The position numbers and the translations under genes were made by a program. From contig NC_081410.1 of assembly GCF_030272615.1 (NCBI RefSeq), forward strand, positions 125,018,640-125,082,639: 64,000 nt of DNA, written 5' to 3'. Shown here piece by piece: positions 33,654 to 44,086 of this stretch. Position 1 is the stretch's first letter. Each line of letters starts with the position of its first letter. The notes under the pieces were generated by a model. It was not told where the DNA came from, ran no database searches, and was given only the letters and a program-made list of their open reading frames with translations. The DNA comes from Cryptomeria japonica. Taxonomy: Eukaryota; Streptophyta; Pinopsida; Cupressales; Cupressaceae.

Positions 33654-33791
33654 TTAAAATAATTATAGTGAGAAAGCATATAAAATTTTGTTTTATTCTT
33701 TTGGAGTTATAATTACCATATGTTAAAATAATTATAGTGAGAAAGCATATAAAATTTTGTTTTATTCTTTTGAAGTTATAATTACCATAAC
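33654..33791. repeat. 69-bp tandem duplication
   Basis: TTAAAATAATTATAGTGAGA and the following bases through ATTACCATA occur twice with one or two changes. Confidence 0.9.
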
Positions 33792-34848
33792 TCAAGTTAA
33801 TTTTAAATGTATATTGAAAGAATACATGTTATAAGTTTTCAATTTATATTTTATTTTATTATTTTATATATTATCATGAATGGATTCAAATTCAATTGGA
33901 ATTGGACCTACAATACAACTATATTGGATTTTTTAATTTCACTAAGTATTTTTTCCTAATGATTCATACAAAAATATTGACATATCATTTACGTTTATAG
34001 GGTAGTAATAAATACTCTCAATTTTCTTTCTACCATCTAAATTCATGTCTCTAATAACTCAACATAAAAAAAAGTATAATTTACCTAAATGAGCCCTATT
34101 TTCCCTAGGTATGCTATACATATTTGTTTTGGTTACAATTTTATATCACCTTAATATTTCAACCCTATCAATCAAAACCTACCAATTTTCTTTATCCATA
34201 ATACGCAACTTTCCCAAACTTAGCTACATGTTAGTATCCAGCTATTTTAAATTATAGTTTTGGTGAACTATGCAATAATTTCTCTCCATATTTGTGCTTT
34301 AACTATACTCATGTTTTTATTGAATTTAGTCTTATTGTGAAAAAAATCTAGAAAAAAAAAGTGTTTTCTTTTATGCTTGGTGGTGGCTTGGTTATTCTTA
34401 TTGAATAGTGGATGACACATGTCACTCTATTGTGGGTATTTCTACATGCAATTAGTTTTGGTCTTAAGATTTTGTTTTAGCACAGGCTTTGAATAGCATT
34501 TTTCAAGATGTGACTATTTTAGCTATTTGAGGAATTTCAACCATTCATTTAAAAGTTGAAACATCTTTATTTAATGTTCATGTAGGTTGGATTTATTGTA
34601 CATGAGTTTTTACTTGCATGCATTAGTTAATTTATAGGAATGGGACATTTTTAACCCAATTAATACTCTCCCCAGTCACCCCACTTGCATAATATCATAT
34701 GTATTTGGTCCTTGCATCATAGTATTATACTCCTTCTCAACTACATAAATTTAGCATGGAATGTGACCCATACTATTACAACTTGCAACATCAATTTAGT
34801 TGGGCTAAATTATTACATGAATGCAAACAGACTAACACCTAGAGGCCT

Positions 34849-35431
34849 AGGGTACCCCCTCATATCGATTGGCTAAAATTAAACTTTGATGGATTGTCTA
34901 AAGGGAACCCATGTGAGGTAGGTGGGGGTGGAGTCAATAGGGTATTAGGGATCCAAATGACAACCTAGTTTTGGCCTATACAATCAAGATTAGCATTCAA
35001 ACATCTAGCTTTTTGGAAGCTACAATGACTTTTTATAGGATGTCTATTGCCAATGACAAAGGTTATCAATGAATTATTGTTGAGGGTGACTCAAAAAGTG
35101 TCTTCACAATGTTGTAAGTTAAATCAATGCCATAATAGAGTACTAAAGAACTCATCACCAAATGTCAAAGTTTCTTAACCATTTTTGGCTACATAAGAAT
35201 CAACCACATCCTTAGATAGGGAAACAATTTTATTGATAGGGTGGCTAATTTGGGTCCCTTCTCCAACTACCTCAAAATCTGGATGGAGTTGCACAAATTA
35301 CCAGAGGATATCCATGCCATGATACAGGTAGATATAAATCCCAATGATGCATTAAGATATAAAGATTGCCTTTTTATTTTTTGTCTTGTCCATCTTGTCC
35401 TTCAATCATTTATTAATTTGGAGGTGCCTAA
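34849..35431 (+). pseudogene. RNase H domain remnant of a plant LINE
   Basis: DWLKLNFDGLSKGNP and GGGGVNRVLG at 34,867-34,960 match the start of the RNase H domain found at the end of plant L1-type LINE ORF2. After a frame change near 34,950 the text continues with SFLEATMTFYRMS (catalytic Glu region) and IIVEGDSKSVFTML (second Asp region). Then comes ILR-GNNFIDRVANLGPFSN in another frame to 35,431. At least two frameshifts and several stops are present. The N-terminal LINE domains are not seen upstream, so this is a truncated, decayed 3' remnant. Confidence 0.7.
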
Positions 35432-35589
35432 TTGAATTAAGTGAAATTAACACTTCTCTCAATACTACCTTTTGTCAACATTTCCTTAGAGTTGGTTTTA
35501 GAAACCCTTTCTTGTTCATTGTTAGGGTATGTGCACAAAGATGGTGCTCAGAAAAGTGGACACCACCCAAAAAAACATGGAAAAACAAG

Positions 35590-35798
35590 CAGCGCGTATG
35601 CAGTTCTAAAATTTGAAATGACCACGTACGCACTTAGGTTTGTTATTTCCAAGCATAGAAAAGGTAGCGCGTACGCGCTGCTTTTAGGGAAAGTAGCGCA
35701 TACGTGCTACCTCTAGAAAAATGAGTGCGTACGTGCTACTTATAGGAAAATGAGTGTGTACGCGCTAATAATCCCGAAAGAACCACTTACGTGGTGCC
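35590..35798. repeat. Left array of the AGYGCGTACGYGCT motif
   Basis: Four clean copies at 35,666, 35,695, 35,724 and 35,753, exactly 29 bp apart, with weaker copies at 35,591, 35,623 and 35,784. Each is close to a perfect palindrome (AGCGCGTACGCGCT at 35,666-35,679). It ends about 125 bp before the G1 start codon. Confidence 0.88.
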
Positions 35799-35923
35799 TG
35801 TCAAACAAAGTTTTTAAAAAAAAATGGGTCTTATTTTCCCATGAATAGTGTGTTTTTAGTTTGTTTTTTCTTCATTTTCTTTCCTAAACTACGAATGGGG
35901 TGCTAGATTTCTCCTCCAACACT

Positions 35924-38521
35924 ATGGATCAAGGTTAGTTTTTGTTTATTTTTGTCTTTTTTTCCCGTTTGTTCAATTTGTTTTATATTTTGAATTTAAT
36001 TTCATTAATTTTGATTAGGTTTTTTCATTTTTTGTTTCAAAAACTAGATTCTCCTAATCCACAACCAGAACAACCAAATGCACCTCCTAAAAACCCACAA
36101 GATATACCCCCAATTCCTCCTTTTGACCGCACACCTGAAACAAAGGAGCAATTAATTAATTAGTTAGGACAAAATACGTCTAAAATCAATAGATTGATTG
36201 TTAAATTGAAAACATTCGAACTTGAGCATCATCAATCCCTCGCCACTAGCCTAGAAACATTAGCTAGTGGTGCCATAGTTGTTTCCACACAAATTACCAA
36301 ATGGGGAAGCTTTAGGGATAGGTGTCGTCAATTCTATGCTGATGGGCTATCATACGAGGGAGTAAAAAATAAAAATATTAGTAAACAATAAATATGTGCC
36401 CTTTTCGTTGATCCCAAAACTGGTCAGTCATTACCTCTTAATGCAAAGAGGTTTCCCATACTTGGTGTACCAATGTGTAGATGAAGAATCTTTTTTGGCA
36501 GAGGTGGTGGATCGTCTTTGATGATCCACCTTGTAATAATTATGAGGTGCCATTATATTTTTTGAGAAAAGTATATTGTGAGTTTGTGCTCAATGTGCAC
36601 CCAAACTATTTTGACATGAGAGAGTTCCATGGTAGAGGTGGTGGCTCTGCCCAAGATAGACCTGAAGCCCATAGGTGATTACCCACAGAGAGTCGCCGCC
36701 CCATAGCACCTAAACCCAAGGTGCATCAGGCTGTCCCAATAGAGTTGAAAGAGTTGATGGAGCTACAAACTCTTCAGGTGGCCATAGCATTGACCGATGC
36801 CATCATCCAGCATGGGACATCGTTAGCACACCCTATTGTATTGGATGATGAGCCATTAGTTACTCCAGGTGGCGACGAAGAGCCCATCCAGCATGTGTGT
36901 CATTTTCTCGGGGATATGCTCGGGGATAGATGATGCAATCGGTGCAGATGGATCCATATATCATACATGCATGATTTGCGAGAGTAGATGTTAGGCCCGC
37001 ACGACTGAGGATTTTGCGCTGACAGATGAGTTGATGGACATGGTATTTGCCCATGAGCAACAGGCACAGGTGTGTTGATTTGAATTCATAGAATTTTATT
37101 TATCAGTAAATTTAAATTTGTAATTACATAAATGAATTTTCATTTATAAATCAATTTAAATTGAGACAAATAATATGCATTTCAGGATGTAGCAGTGGTA
37201 TCCCATACTCCTCCCCCAGTTACTATAGCTGCAACTTCAATGCCTGAGGTATAAATTTTTTAACATGTTAAAATAGAATAGTACACTTTGAATTCAAAAA
37301 AATACAAGATATACTAACTATCTTTAATGGTTGGTCCAATTTTTGGTTTGTAGGTGTTGACAGGGGACCAAATGTCCCAGATTGATGACATCATGCTCTC
37401 AGCGATTGATTTTGGTCTACAAGGCTATACGGTATCATATTTTGTACAACCCTTTTTATGTATTGTTTTGATGATATACGCAAGTCATTTCATTTTTTAT
37501 TTTTAAAATTATGTTTAATTTATTATCCGTATTAATATATCATGTTAATTTTGATTTTTTAGGGTACACCCTCTGCATCTAGGGCTCGTCCTAAGAAAAA
37601 GAATTCCTCGAAGACGCCAAAACGTGGGAAGAAGGTAATTGAACACATTTTTAGTTGTACAATTGTTTAAAAATGTTGAAATCAAGTATTAGTTGGGATT
37701 TGTAGATTGATTAGTGTTTTTTTGTCTATTTTACATGTATAGTGGCCATTGAGCTATGTGGATTTGTTGAATGCACCTGATTCGCCCGTGGATCAAGAGA
37801 GGGTGGAGGTATGTATCTCTACTTTATTTTATTGATTTTATGATTATATGCACGCGTACATGTGAACTTGTGATATATTATAATCTTATAATTTTTTCAT
37901 ACAGGAAATATCCATACCTATTTCATCAATGGCGAATCCTACTTCGTGCACTGGAGAAGCATCTCAGGATTTGGTACACTTTTGTTTAATATGTAAAATT
38001 AATTGTTTTTAACCTACAATACTTATCATTGTATTAATTTTATTTATTCTTTTAACATTTTTGTATAGGTAATAGAGACAGTTTCTCCATCAATGGTGAG
38101 CCATCCTCAGTCCATTGGAGAAGCATCTCAGGCACAGGTACGTCATTGTTCTCTATATTATAGCTTTTAAGTGTTTTTGATATATTTATGTTAGTACGTT
38201 GTATTAATCATACATTTAATCTACAATAGACCCCTTTGGGTTATGACCATAATGTGGATCCATTTAAGTATGTCTTCAAGAAAACTCCTAAGAGTGACAA
38301 GGAGAGGAGAGCAGAGACATTAGCTCCTAGATCAATCGATGAGGTAATCTACATTTCAATTGCAAAGGAATTATTGTTAAATGCATAGTTATGTTGTTAA
38401 TTGTGAACTATTTTCTACAAAAGAATTCTAACTTGGCTTTTGAATTGTGGTTTTGCAGCCATCTACATAGCCACGTACTGCATCGAAGAGGCTTAATTTT
38501 GATGATCCACCACAAGTTTAG
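35924..38521 (+). pseudogene. G1: ten-exon gene of unknown function
   Basis: Exons inferred from GT...AG signals and frame: 35,924-35,933; 36,048-37,069; 37,186-37,248; 37,354-37,431; 37,563-37,634; 37,743-37,808; 37,905-37,973; 38,069-38,137; 38,230-38,343; 38,459-38,521. Exons 3-9 are 63, 78, 72, 66, 69, 69 and 114 bp, all multiples of three and all phase 0. The protein begins MDQ then DSPNPQPEQPNAPPK (Pro-rich). It has a helical region (INRLIVKLKTFELEHHQSLA), a basic nuclear-localisation-like patch in exon 5 (RPKKKNSSKTPKRGKK), and ends SKRLNFDDPPQV. Exon 2 carries TAG 36,161-36,163, TAA 36,389-36,391 and frame breaks near 36,480-36,900; exon 10 carries TAG 38,468-38,470. No known domain is recognised. 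Confidence 0.6.
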
Positions 38522-38550
38522 GATCATATAGTGTTAGTTTTGGTCATAGA

Positions 38551-38684
38551 ATGACCAATACATGTAGATATATTCTACATTTTTTATTGTATAGGATGAC
38601 CAATACATGTAGATATATTCTACATTTTTTATTGTATAGGATGACCAATACATGTAGATATATTCTACATTTGTTATTGTATAT
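38551..38684. repeat. 45-bp tandem repeat just after G1
   Basis: Three copies starting at 38,551, 38,596 and 38,641. Each contains the hairpin-forming TGTAGATATATTCTACA. The repeat starts 30 bp after the G1 stop codon. Confidence 0.9.
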
Positions 38685-39119
38685 CAATTTGGACATTGCA
38701 TATGCCTCATTTCTGTAATACTTGTATTTACTTGGCAGACATTCATTTTTTATATATATATAAATGTCGATATTCGATCCAATAAATGTGTACTGAGTTC
38801 ATTATTTTGTATTCGTTGTATTTTGTGGTTGTCCTTTTATAAATTTAATTGATGATTTTCCTATGTAATCAACAATATGAATATAAACAACAAAAATATA
38901 TTATATAAAACATTGCAATCATGGAATATGATTTGATAAAATTTCTAAAATGTTGAATTAACCCTATAAAACTCCTTGTATTTAGTTCATTATTGTGTAT
39001 TCCTTGGCTTCCCTTTTATAAATTTAAATGAATATTTGCATATGTAATCAACAATATGAATATAAACAACAATATGTGTTTGGTGTGAGAGCACCCTCAC
39101 GCTCGCAATGGTCAAATTT
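38685..39119. other. AT-rich spacer with an internal duplication
   Basis: No gene. The word run CCTTTTATAAATTTAA through AACAATATGAATATAAACAA occurs at about 38,830-38,890 and again at 39,010-39,072. Confidence 0.6.
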
Positions 39120-41627
39120 TGTTCGTCATGTGCACAAACCGACATTGCAAGCACATTCGGGTGGGAAAGTTTATGCTAGGCATGCCCCTCTCGTGCATCC
39201 CAAAGCACCGGAACATCAAGATTCATACCATACCGGTGCGATCTCTCAAGTGCCCTGAGTCCAAAAAATTTTCAAAATTTGATAGACTGTTTCTTCAAAT
39301 CCAGGACACATATGGTCGATCCATTTGAACCCATGGGGTTGCATGAGGCTCCTTTACAATGGCCTATCTTGGTTTTTAACGACTCAAAGCCATTTTCAAT
39401 TGGTAGCATTTTTTCACCTGCTTGCAAAAATCGTCAGCCGCATGCAATGCAAAGTTGCAGGATTGGCTAGAATTGATTCAGTTTGTCATGTGCACAAACC
39501 GACATCACGAGCGTGTCTAGGTGGGAAGTTTTACGCTAGGCATGCCTCTGTCGTGCATCCCAAAGTGTCAGAACATCAAGAGTCATACCCTACCGACGCA
39601 ATGTAGAAGTTGCTTGACAACTTTTTTGACAATTTTTGCTCAAATTGTATCTAGTCTCAATCTATGACCCCTATGACCCGATAATGACTCAAATAATTCT
39701 CCATGATTATACAAGAATCAATAATGATCATGATTGACCAAGGACACATCACATATACTCAAAACATAGTCACAAAATATTAACACACAAAATAGTCACA
39801 AAACATTGTCACATATTATTCAAAAATTTGCACAAACTGACATCGTGAGCGTGTCTGGGTGGGCAAGTTTACACTAGGCATTCCCTTGTCGTGCATCCCA
39901 AAGCACTGAAACGTCGAGAGTCATACCATACTGGTGCGATCTCTCAAGTGCCCTTAGTCCAAAAAATTATCAAAATTTGACGAACTGTTTCTTCCAATAT
40001 AGGGAACATATGGTCGATCCGTTTGAACTTGTGGGATCGTATGAGGCTCCTCTACAATGGCCTATCTCAATTCTTGATGACTCGGAGCCATTTTCAATTG
40101 GTAGCATTTTTTCGCTTGCTGCAAAAATCGTCAATTGCATGCAATGCAAAGTTGCAAGATTGACTAGAATTGATTCAGTTCATCGTGTACACAAACCGAC
40201 GTCGCCAACGCATCCAGGTGGGAATTTTTATGCTAGGAATGCCCCTATCATGCATCCCAAAGTGTCAGAACGTCGAGAGTCATACCGTACCGAGGCGATC
40301 TCTCAAGTGCCATGAGTCCAAAAAATTGTCAAAATTTGACGGATTGTTTCTTCCAATCTAGGACACATATGGTCAATCTGTTTGAACCTATGGGGTTATG
40401 TGAGGCTCCTCTACAATTTCTTATCTCATTTTTTGATGACTTGGAGCCATTTTCAATTGGTAGCATTTTTTCGCCTACTGCAAAAATCGTCAGTTGCATG
40501 CAATGCAAAGTTGCAGGATTGGCTAGAATTGATTTGGTTCATCGTGTGCATAATCCAACACCACGAGCTCATCCATGTGAGAAGGTTTATGCTATGCATT
40601 CTCCTCTCGTGCATCCCAAAGCACCGGAACATCAAAAGTCTTACTGTACCGGGGCGATCTCTCAAGTGCCATGAGTCCAAAAAATTGTCAAAATTTGACA
40701 GACTGTTTCTTCAAATTCAGGACACATATGATCGATCCATTTGAACCTATGGGGTCGTGTGAGGCTCCTCTATAATGGCCTATCTCATTTTTTGACGACT
40801 CGGGGAAATTTTCAATTAGTAGCATTTTTCGCCTACTGCAAAAACCGTTAGTTGCATGCAATGCAAAGTTGCAGGATTGGCTAGAATTGATTTGGTTCAT
40901 CGTGTGCACAATCTAATGTCACGAGCACATCTAGGTGGGTAGTTTTATGCTATGCATTCTCCTCTCGTGCATCTGAAAGCATCAGAACGTCAAGTGTCAT
41001 ACCGTACCGGGGCAATCTCTCAAATGCTCTGAGTCCAAAAAATTGTCAAAATTTGACGAATTGTTTCTTCAAATCCAGGACATATATGGTCGATCCGTTT
41101 GAACCTATGGGGTTGTGTGAGGCTCCTCTACAATGGTCTATCTTAGTTTTTGATGACTCAAAGCCATTTTCAATTGGTAGCATTTTTTTGCCTGTTGCAA
41201 AAATCGTCAGTTGCATGCAATGCAAAGTTGCAGGATTGGCTAGAATTGATTCAGTTTGTCGTGTGCACAAATCGACATCATGAGCGCATCTGGGTGGGTA
41301 GTTTTATGCTAGGCATGCCTCTTTCATGCATCCCAAAGTGTTGGAACGTCGAGAGTCATACCCTACCGACGCAATGTAGAAGTTGCTTGACAACTTTTTT
41401 GACAATTTTTTTGACAACAATGACAATTTTTACTCAAATTGTATCTAGTCTCAATCTATGACCCCTATGACCTGATAATGACTCAAATAATTCTCCCTGA
41501 TTATACAAGAATCAAGAATGATCATGATTGACCAAGGACACATCACATATACTCAAAACATAGTCACAAAACATTGACACACAAAATAGTCACAAAACAT
41601 TGTCACATATTATTCAAAAATTTGCCT
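39120..41627. repeat. 358-bp satellite with higher-order structure
   Basis: Unit starts (GTGCACAAACCGAC and variants) occur at 39,129, 39,489, 39,830, 40,187, 40,546, 40,903 and 41,262, a period of about 357-360 bp. The units that begin at 39,489 and 41,262 are cut short at the same place (TACCGACGCAATGTAGAAG). Each is followed by the same roughly 230-bp sequence (39,606-39,832 and 41,386-41,627). So there are two blocks, one with one full unit and one with four. Short open frames here are translation artefacts of the repeat. Confidence 0.92.
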
Positions 41628-41639
41628 CTAAATATGGTC

Positions 41640-41925
41640 AAATCATCTCCTGGCTATTTGATTGTACAAAAAAATGTCTTACAAATCATCTCATGGGCTT
41701 TTATACAAAATTTGGCATTACAATATGTGTGATTCAGCTCATCACCATTTTAATATACAAAATTTGGCATTACAATATGTGTGATTCAGCTCATCGCCAT
41801 TTTAATATACAAAATTTGGCATGTACATATGTACAAATCAGCTCATTGCCATTTAAATATACAAAATTATGCCTCTAAACATGTAAAAATCAGCTCATGG
41901 GCATTTATATATACAAAAAACGAAT
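41640..41925. repeat. About 57-bp tandem repeat
   Basis: Five to six units of TACAAAATTTGGCATTACAA followed by TCAGCTCAT and CATTTTAATA. The two central units are nearly identical, the outer ones diverged. Confidence 0.88.
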
Positions 41926-41988
41926 ATAGAACAATTCGACAATGATTTATACAAAATTCTCAAAATCATTCTACTCTGAACCATAGAA

Positions 41989-43336
41989 TCAATCAAGTGA
42001 GCCTTCAGGATCGGCTCTAACCCATATTGTGTCAAGTATTGCCTCATGGTCAGATTCACGAACTTTCCATAAAATCTTGTTATGAGGTCTACCACGATAC
42101 TTCATCAAATGAATATTTGTTGCAACAACAAGGTTAGAGAAATGAAGAATATGTCTATGTGTTTCAAAGTCCTCAAACAACCAAACATCAGAATTATTGA
42201 TAGGGTATCTCTGAAGCCATGTTCCTATCACGACAACAGACCCTATTGGGTAATCAATACCCTCTCTGTCAATGATTGTGGTTGTCAATTTTCTTTTTGG
42301 CTCAACACAACGACACAAATAGTAATTTGTTCCTTCTTCATTATTATCTTCTGCAACAACTGCATACACATGACCTGCATTTTATAAAGTGTTAATTAAT
42401 ACCAAAAATAAAGTATGATGTACAACAAAATGAACCAAAAAGAATACTTGCAAAAAAATTAACTCAAAAAATCACCTGAATCCACTAGGTCTGATACATG
42501 GTCAAGATCCACTGATGTCTCCATCTGGCTCAATTGACATTCTTTGGGAATTTGATATGAATCAATGGGAACCAACGGTCTATAAGACCATTTGTCAACC
42601 CACTCTTGTGATTCACATTCTTCCCACAAACAATATATGCATGAAGAGAAAAAACATACCATTTGTCTCGTATAAATTACCAATGAACTTGAATTTGAAC
42701 TCATAAATGAGTGCATGTCACTCGATCTTGCAACTGTACAAAAATCTAGATAGTTTTCAATGTTAGATTCAATGATCAACCAAAAATATCTATGAACCAT
42801 TGATGTACCTGGATTACCTGGACCCATCGTAGACTTACACCATCACACAATTGTTTTTGAATCTATCAACTTAGCACCACCTTCATACTTCAATTCTTCT
42901 CTAGCTAGGGCTCTTTTCACACATGCTCCTGCACCATCGTGCTCTCTCTTACCATGTTATTGGACATTGGCTTCAATATATTCTCATCAATGTCAATTAG
43001 ATACTTTGGTTTCCTACGAATGATTCTAGGAGGTGTTAACATCGGTGCATTATGTACATTCAATTCATCAAATAGAGAAGGTGTATGTTCATCATTTAAT
43101 TGATTATTCAATGCGGTATCTTCTTCAGTTGCATTAGGTTCATATGGTAAATCAAATATCTCTTCTTCAATTGCATTAGGTGCATTATGTTCATTTGGTA
43201 AATCGAATTGAGATGTTGAGGATGACATAGCTTCTTCTCCCATTGTTCTTATGTCACTTAATTTCTTCATACGCTACCTTTGTCTTTCCTTTTCAACCTC
43301 TCATTGTTCCATCATTCCTCGCTTGTTCTTTCCCAT
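41989..43336 (-). pseudogene. G2: spliced gene of unknown function, convergent to G1
   Basis: ATG at 43,336-43,334 in the context AACCATGGG. First exon reads to 42,476; intron 42,475-42,375 (101 bp, GT...AG, splitting a Gly codon); second exon 42,374-41,989. The final ORF (HVYAVVAEDNNEEGTNYYLC, GSVVVIGTWLQRYP, DVWLFEDFETHRHILHFSNL) is intact for 127 codons. Upstream, SYRPLVPIDSYQIPKE and an Asn/Glu/Pro-rich acidic region (FDLPNEHNAPNAIEEEIFDL) are seen. Stops and one frameshift near 42,916 break the first exon. No family is recognised. The pattern of a conserved C-terminal block with Trp/His residues suggests a real protein. Its upstream side carries the same palindromic motif array as G1. 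Confidence 0.55.
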
Positions 43337-43655
43337 GGTTGATATCCATTGTCCTAAATAGAATCATATTACATATATATGTAAAGAAAACTTCATAAAC
43401 AAACAAATAACCATAAATATGCATCTTATCACTATTTTTTGGAATCAAACTATTAAACAATCACAATACTATTGACAAAACTAATAAGAACAACAATTCA
43501 ATTATTCGAAATCATGCAAAAACAAAAAATTCACTTACTTCTATGTATAAAACAGTGATAGAAGTGCAAACACAGTTCCAATGGGGCCTTCAATGACCTC
43601 AAAAACTTCTTTTGAGGCCATTGAGGCTCTTGGGAAACTAAAACTATGTCTATGT

Positions 43656-43899
43656 ACCGCGTACGCATTGTTAGTCCATAAAATGTTGGCAAGCCCAACG
43701 GTATTTTTTTTCCCCATTCTGTACTAATAAGTAGCGCATACGCGCTCCTAAGCCTAAAAAACATTATCACAGGGTAGCGAATAACGGGCTCAGCACCCCA
43801 TACACGCTTACAAGTAATAAGTACTGCATACCTGCTCCTACGCCTAAAAAAAGTTATGGCAGGGCAGCGAACTAATAGGTTCAGTACTCCATATGCGCT
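43656..43899. repeat. Right array of the AGYGCGTACGYGCT motif
   Basis: Copies at 43,656-43,669, 43,733-43,746 (AGCGCATACGCGCT), 43,795-43,808, 43,823-43,836 and 43,886-43,899. Spacing is less regular than in the left array (77, 62, 28, 63). Confidence 0.8.
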
Positions 43900-43928
43900 A
43901 TTGGTAGTAGAAAAAATGTGAATGAAAA

Positions 43929-44000
43929 GGGGGAGAGAGAGAGAGAGAGAGGGAGAGAGGGAGAGTAGGGGGGAGGGAGAGAGGGGGGGCTGAAGAGAAG

Positions 44001-44050
<50 letters not shown>

Positions 44051-44086
44051 AGAGGAATAGAGAGAGAAGGAGGGAGAGGGAGAGAG
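43929..44086. repeat. GA/GGGAGA microsatellite
   Basis: Interrupted polypurine run ending exactly at TGTAGTGTCC (44,087). Confidence 0.93.

Larger units (their letters stand above)
32222..34680. other. AT-rich stretch without genes
   Basis: No coding region is supported. It holds two GC-rich hairpins (32,649-32,727) and a 69-bp tandem duplication (33,654-33,791). Confidence 0.6.

Noticed and set aside
35556-35566. CACTA family assignment of the G unit
   Set aside because: Ends read CACCAC and CACTAC, but no transposase and no 3-bp target duplication can be shown, so I leave the family open.
39120-41390. Possible 5S rDNA array
   Set aside because: Short words such as AAAGCACCGGA, GGTGCGATC and CGTGCATCCC resemble plant 5S rRNA, but their order is scrambled, the internal promoter boxes are not intact, and the match does not extend.
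39028-41461. Overlapping frames of about 60-120 codons in the satellite
   Set aside because: They recur once per 358-bp unit and shift with each copy; no conserved start or domain.
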